Positions 7,338 through 8,743 of a stretch of DNA of 8,743 nt are shown here, piece after piece. Source of the stretch: Acidobacteriota bacterium (GTDB taxonomy: Bacteria; Acidobacteriota; Terriglobia; Acidiferrales; UBA7541). Each line of letters starts with the position of its first letter. The first letter of the stretch is position 1. The stretch covers positions 1 to 8,743 of the forward strand of contig QHYO01000563.1 of NCBI GenBank assembly GCA_003224135.1. The letters run 5' to 3'. The notes beneath the pieces were generated by a model that was not told the origin of the DNA, made no database searches, and saw nothing but the letters and a program-made list of their open reading frames with translations. A program made the translations under genes and the position numbers.

Positions 7338-7358
7338 AGGCCGCCTCGTTTCTTAACA
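7331..7358. repeat. 8-bp inverted repeat between the two GTNAAG arrays
   Basis: TGTTAAGA (7331-7338) and TCTTAACA (7351-7358) are perfectly complementary across 12 bases. The spacer region holds a second small dyad, GAGG (7337-7340) and CCTC (7344-7347) around CCG. The outer dyad arises because the innermost hexamers of the plus- and minus-strand arrays face each other, their starts 20 bp apart edge to edge (two helical turns). Confidence 0.65.
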
Positions 7359-7378
7359 GGGCTTCACCCGCACTTAAC
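7352..7378 (-). promoter_or_regulatory. minus-strand triple GTNAAG repeat, probable operator of the regulator operon
   Basis: Read on the minus strand, GTTAAG (7378-7373), GTGAAG (7367-7362) and GTTAAG (7357-7352) follow each other with steps of 11 and 10 bp. Direct repeats in helical phase are how OmpR/PhoB-type winged-helix dimers bind DNA. The array points toward the regulator-kinase operon and lies 65-91 bases upstream of its start, a position suited to activation. I could not pick out convincing -35 and -10 elements, consistent with (not proof of) a promoter needing an activator. Confidence 0.6.
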
Positions 7379-7443
7379 GCTTCCTAAGACTGGCGAGCGC
7401 CGAAATCCGTACTGTCGCTGTGGATGTCAAGAGTCCCAGACGA

Positions 7444-8743
7444 ATGCGGATGCCCCCGGAAAAATTCCTCTACAAAAAGAGATTGTGTACAAGCAGGCGG
7501 GGAACGCTGGGGAGAGTAACGCTGCTCGTCTGTCAGTTTCTGGTGTTTGTTGCGGCCAGGGGTGCGGCCGCACAAACCACGGAAGAACCACGAGTCCTAA
7601 TCGAGCGTGTGGAATTTCTGGGGAACCGCAGGGTCCGCAGCGACACGCTGAGAGCGCGCCTGTTTGTGCGATCGGGCGATCTGTACAACGAAGAGACTCT
7701 GCGGCGGGATTTTCAAGGACTTTGGAACACAGGATTTTTTGAAGACATTCGCTTGCGGGTCGAAGACTCCGCGAGCGGCCCGGGCAGAAAAATTGTGATT
7801 TTTGAACTGAAGGAAAGACCAATCATTCGCCGCATCCGTTACGACGGGATTCATTCCGTCTCGGAGTCGGACATTCTCGATCGCTTCAAGGAACGAAAAG
7901 TGGGACTGACGGTGGAGAGCCAGTTGGACCCGACAAAAATCATGAAGGCGGACACCGTCTTAAAGGAACTGCTCGGTGAACATGGGCGGCAATTCGCCAA
8001 GGTCACTCCGCAGATCGAACGCATCGCAAGCAGCAATGCCGTGATTCTGGTGTTCAAGGTTGAAGAAGGCGCGAAAGTCAAGGTCGGGGGGATTCACTTC
8101 ACCGGCAATCACGCTTTCAGCGATCGCAAACTGATTCGCGCCATGCGCCACGATCGGCCGTACGCAATTCCGATGTACTTCACGGAACTTGGGGTTCTCT
8201 CGAAAACCTTCGACAAAGACAAGCTCAACGAAGATCTCGAGGTCGGCGTTCGCGGCCTCTATCAGGACAGCGGCTATTTCCGCGTGCTGGTCAAAGAACC
8301 CTTCCTTGAACATATCGACACCCAGACGAACAAACTCGGGGTACCCGTTCCCCTGATGGCGAAGTCGCACGGCAAGGCCGTGAACATCACGATTCCCATT
8401 GAGGAAGGTCCGCGCTATCAGATGGGGACCTTGAAGATTGTGAGCGCCGATCCGGACAAAGCCCTGTCGCTGAAAGTAGAAGCACTGAAAAAAGTTTTCC
8501 CTTTGACACAGGGCGACGTGCTGAATGTCTCCAAGCTGCGCAAAGCAATGAAAGATTACACCAGCGTCTATGGAGAGTATGGCTTCATCGACTTTACGGC
8601 CGAACCGGATTTCGATGTCGACGACGCGAACAAAATCATCAACATCACTTTGAAATTTGATGAGCAGAAGCAATATTACGTCCGCCGCATCGATTTCGCG
8701 GGGAACACCACTACCCGCGACAAAGTCATCCGCCGCGAACTTC
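7444..8743 (+). CDS. bamA: BamA (Omp85 outer-membrane assembly factor), N-terminal part, runs off the window
   Basis: The frame is open from 7378 to the right edge with no stop; 433 codons are visible from ATG 7444. A basic lead (KKR, RR, R up to residue 24) and a hydrophobic core (about 25-38) end in AAAQ, giving a likely signal cleavage after A43. POTRA domains follow: 1 (about 51-126, IERVEFLGNRRV and GFFEDIRLRV), 2 (127-210, IRRIRYDGIHSVSESDIL), 3 (211-322, VGGIHFTGNHAFS and YQDSGYF), 4 (324-408, with VYGEYGFIDF) and the start of 5 (from about 411, VRRIDFAGNTTTRDKVIRREL). Five POTRAs fit BamA better than TamA or other Omp85 members. The beta-barrel that inserts outer-membrane proteins lies beyond the window. 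POTRA3 is long (about 112 residues, usual about 80), as I recall in acidobacterial BamA. Start choice is uncertain: ATG 7444 has AAGAG at 7429-7433, ATG 7450 and GTG 7420 are alternatives. It is transcribed divergently from the regulator operon, so the shared operator region may control it. Confidence 0.9.
   Translation, partial: MRMPPEKFLYKKRLCTSRRGTLGRVTLLVCQFLVFVAARGAAAQTTEEPRVLIERVEFLGNRRVRSDTLRARLFVRSGDLYNEETLRRDFQGLWNTGFFEDIRLRVEDSASGPGRKIVIFELKERPIIRRIRYDGIHSVSESDILDRFKERKVGLTVESQLDPTKIMKADTVLKELLGEHGRQFAKVTPQIERIASSNAVILVFKVEEGAKVKVGGIHFTGNHAFSDRKLIRAMRHDRPYAIPMYFTELGVLSKTFDKDKLNEDLEVGVRGLYQDSGYFRVLVKEPFLEHIDTQTNKLGVPVPLMAKSHGKAVNITIPIEEGPRYQMGTLKIVSADPDKALSLKVEALKKVFPLTQGDVLNVSKLRKAMKDYTSVYGEYGFIDFTAEPDFDVDDANKIINITLKFDEQKQYYVRRIDFAGNTTTRDKVIRREL

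Noticed and set aside
7492..7509. SRRGTL in the BamA signal peptide read as a Tat motif
   Set aside because: BamA is exported unfolded by Sec in known systems; the third basic residue close to the hydrophobic core and the lack of F/L at the key position argue for chance.
7960..8673. 237-codon open frame on the minus strand
   Set aside because: It is antisense to POTRA2-4 of BamA; the plus strand carries clear POTRA motifs throughout.

Overview
The window looks like chromosomal DNA from an acidobacterium (Acidobacteriota, probably Terriglobia). This is inferred from three things: an 'acidobacterial duplicated orphan permease' (ADOP) type MacB/FtsX protein, a BamA whose long third POTRA domain matches acidobacterial BamA as I remember it, and a Tat-exported aldo/keto reductase of a type common in that phylum. 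No rRNA, tRNA, CRISPR array, transposase or phage gene was seen.

Layout. (1) Bases 1-64 hold the last 20 codons of an upstream gene, possibly a c-type cytochrome. (2) Bases 132-1180 are a Tat-signal aldo/keto reductase broken by a frameshift, with roughly a dozen conserved residues missing near 930. (3) Bases 1224-2114 are an intact YdbC/PdxI-like cytoplasmic aldo/keto reductase with a good ribosome binding site. (4) Bases 2115-2504 appear non-coding and carry two clear palindromes. (5) Bases 2505-4952 are an ADOP-type ABC permease with no ATPase gene beside it and an apparent short in-frame deletion. (6) On the minus strand, 7287 down to 5087, lies an OmpR-family response regulator followed by a CpxA-like sensor kinase, coupled by an ATGA overlap. 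(7) Divergent from it, 7444 to the right edge, is the N-terminal part of BamA: signal peptide, four complete POTRA domains and the start of a fifth. The frame stays open to the end of the window.

How the parts may work together. The most informative stretch is the 156-base gap between the response regulator and bamA. It carries five copies of the hexamer GTNAAG, two on the plus strand and three on the minus strand, spaced 10 or 11 bp within each array. This is the direct-repeat geometry used by OmpR/PhoB/CpxR-type regulators. The plus-strand pair also reads GTAAA-N5-GTTAA, one base from the E. coli CpxR box. I infer an autoregulated, Cpx-like envelope-stress system that may also control the divergent bamA. 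The left half (reductases, permease) has no obvious functional link to it.
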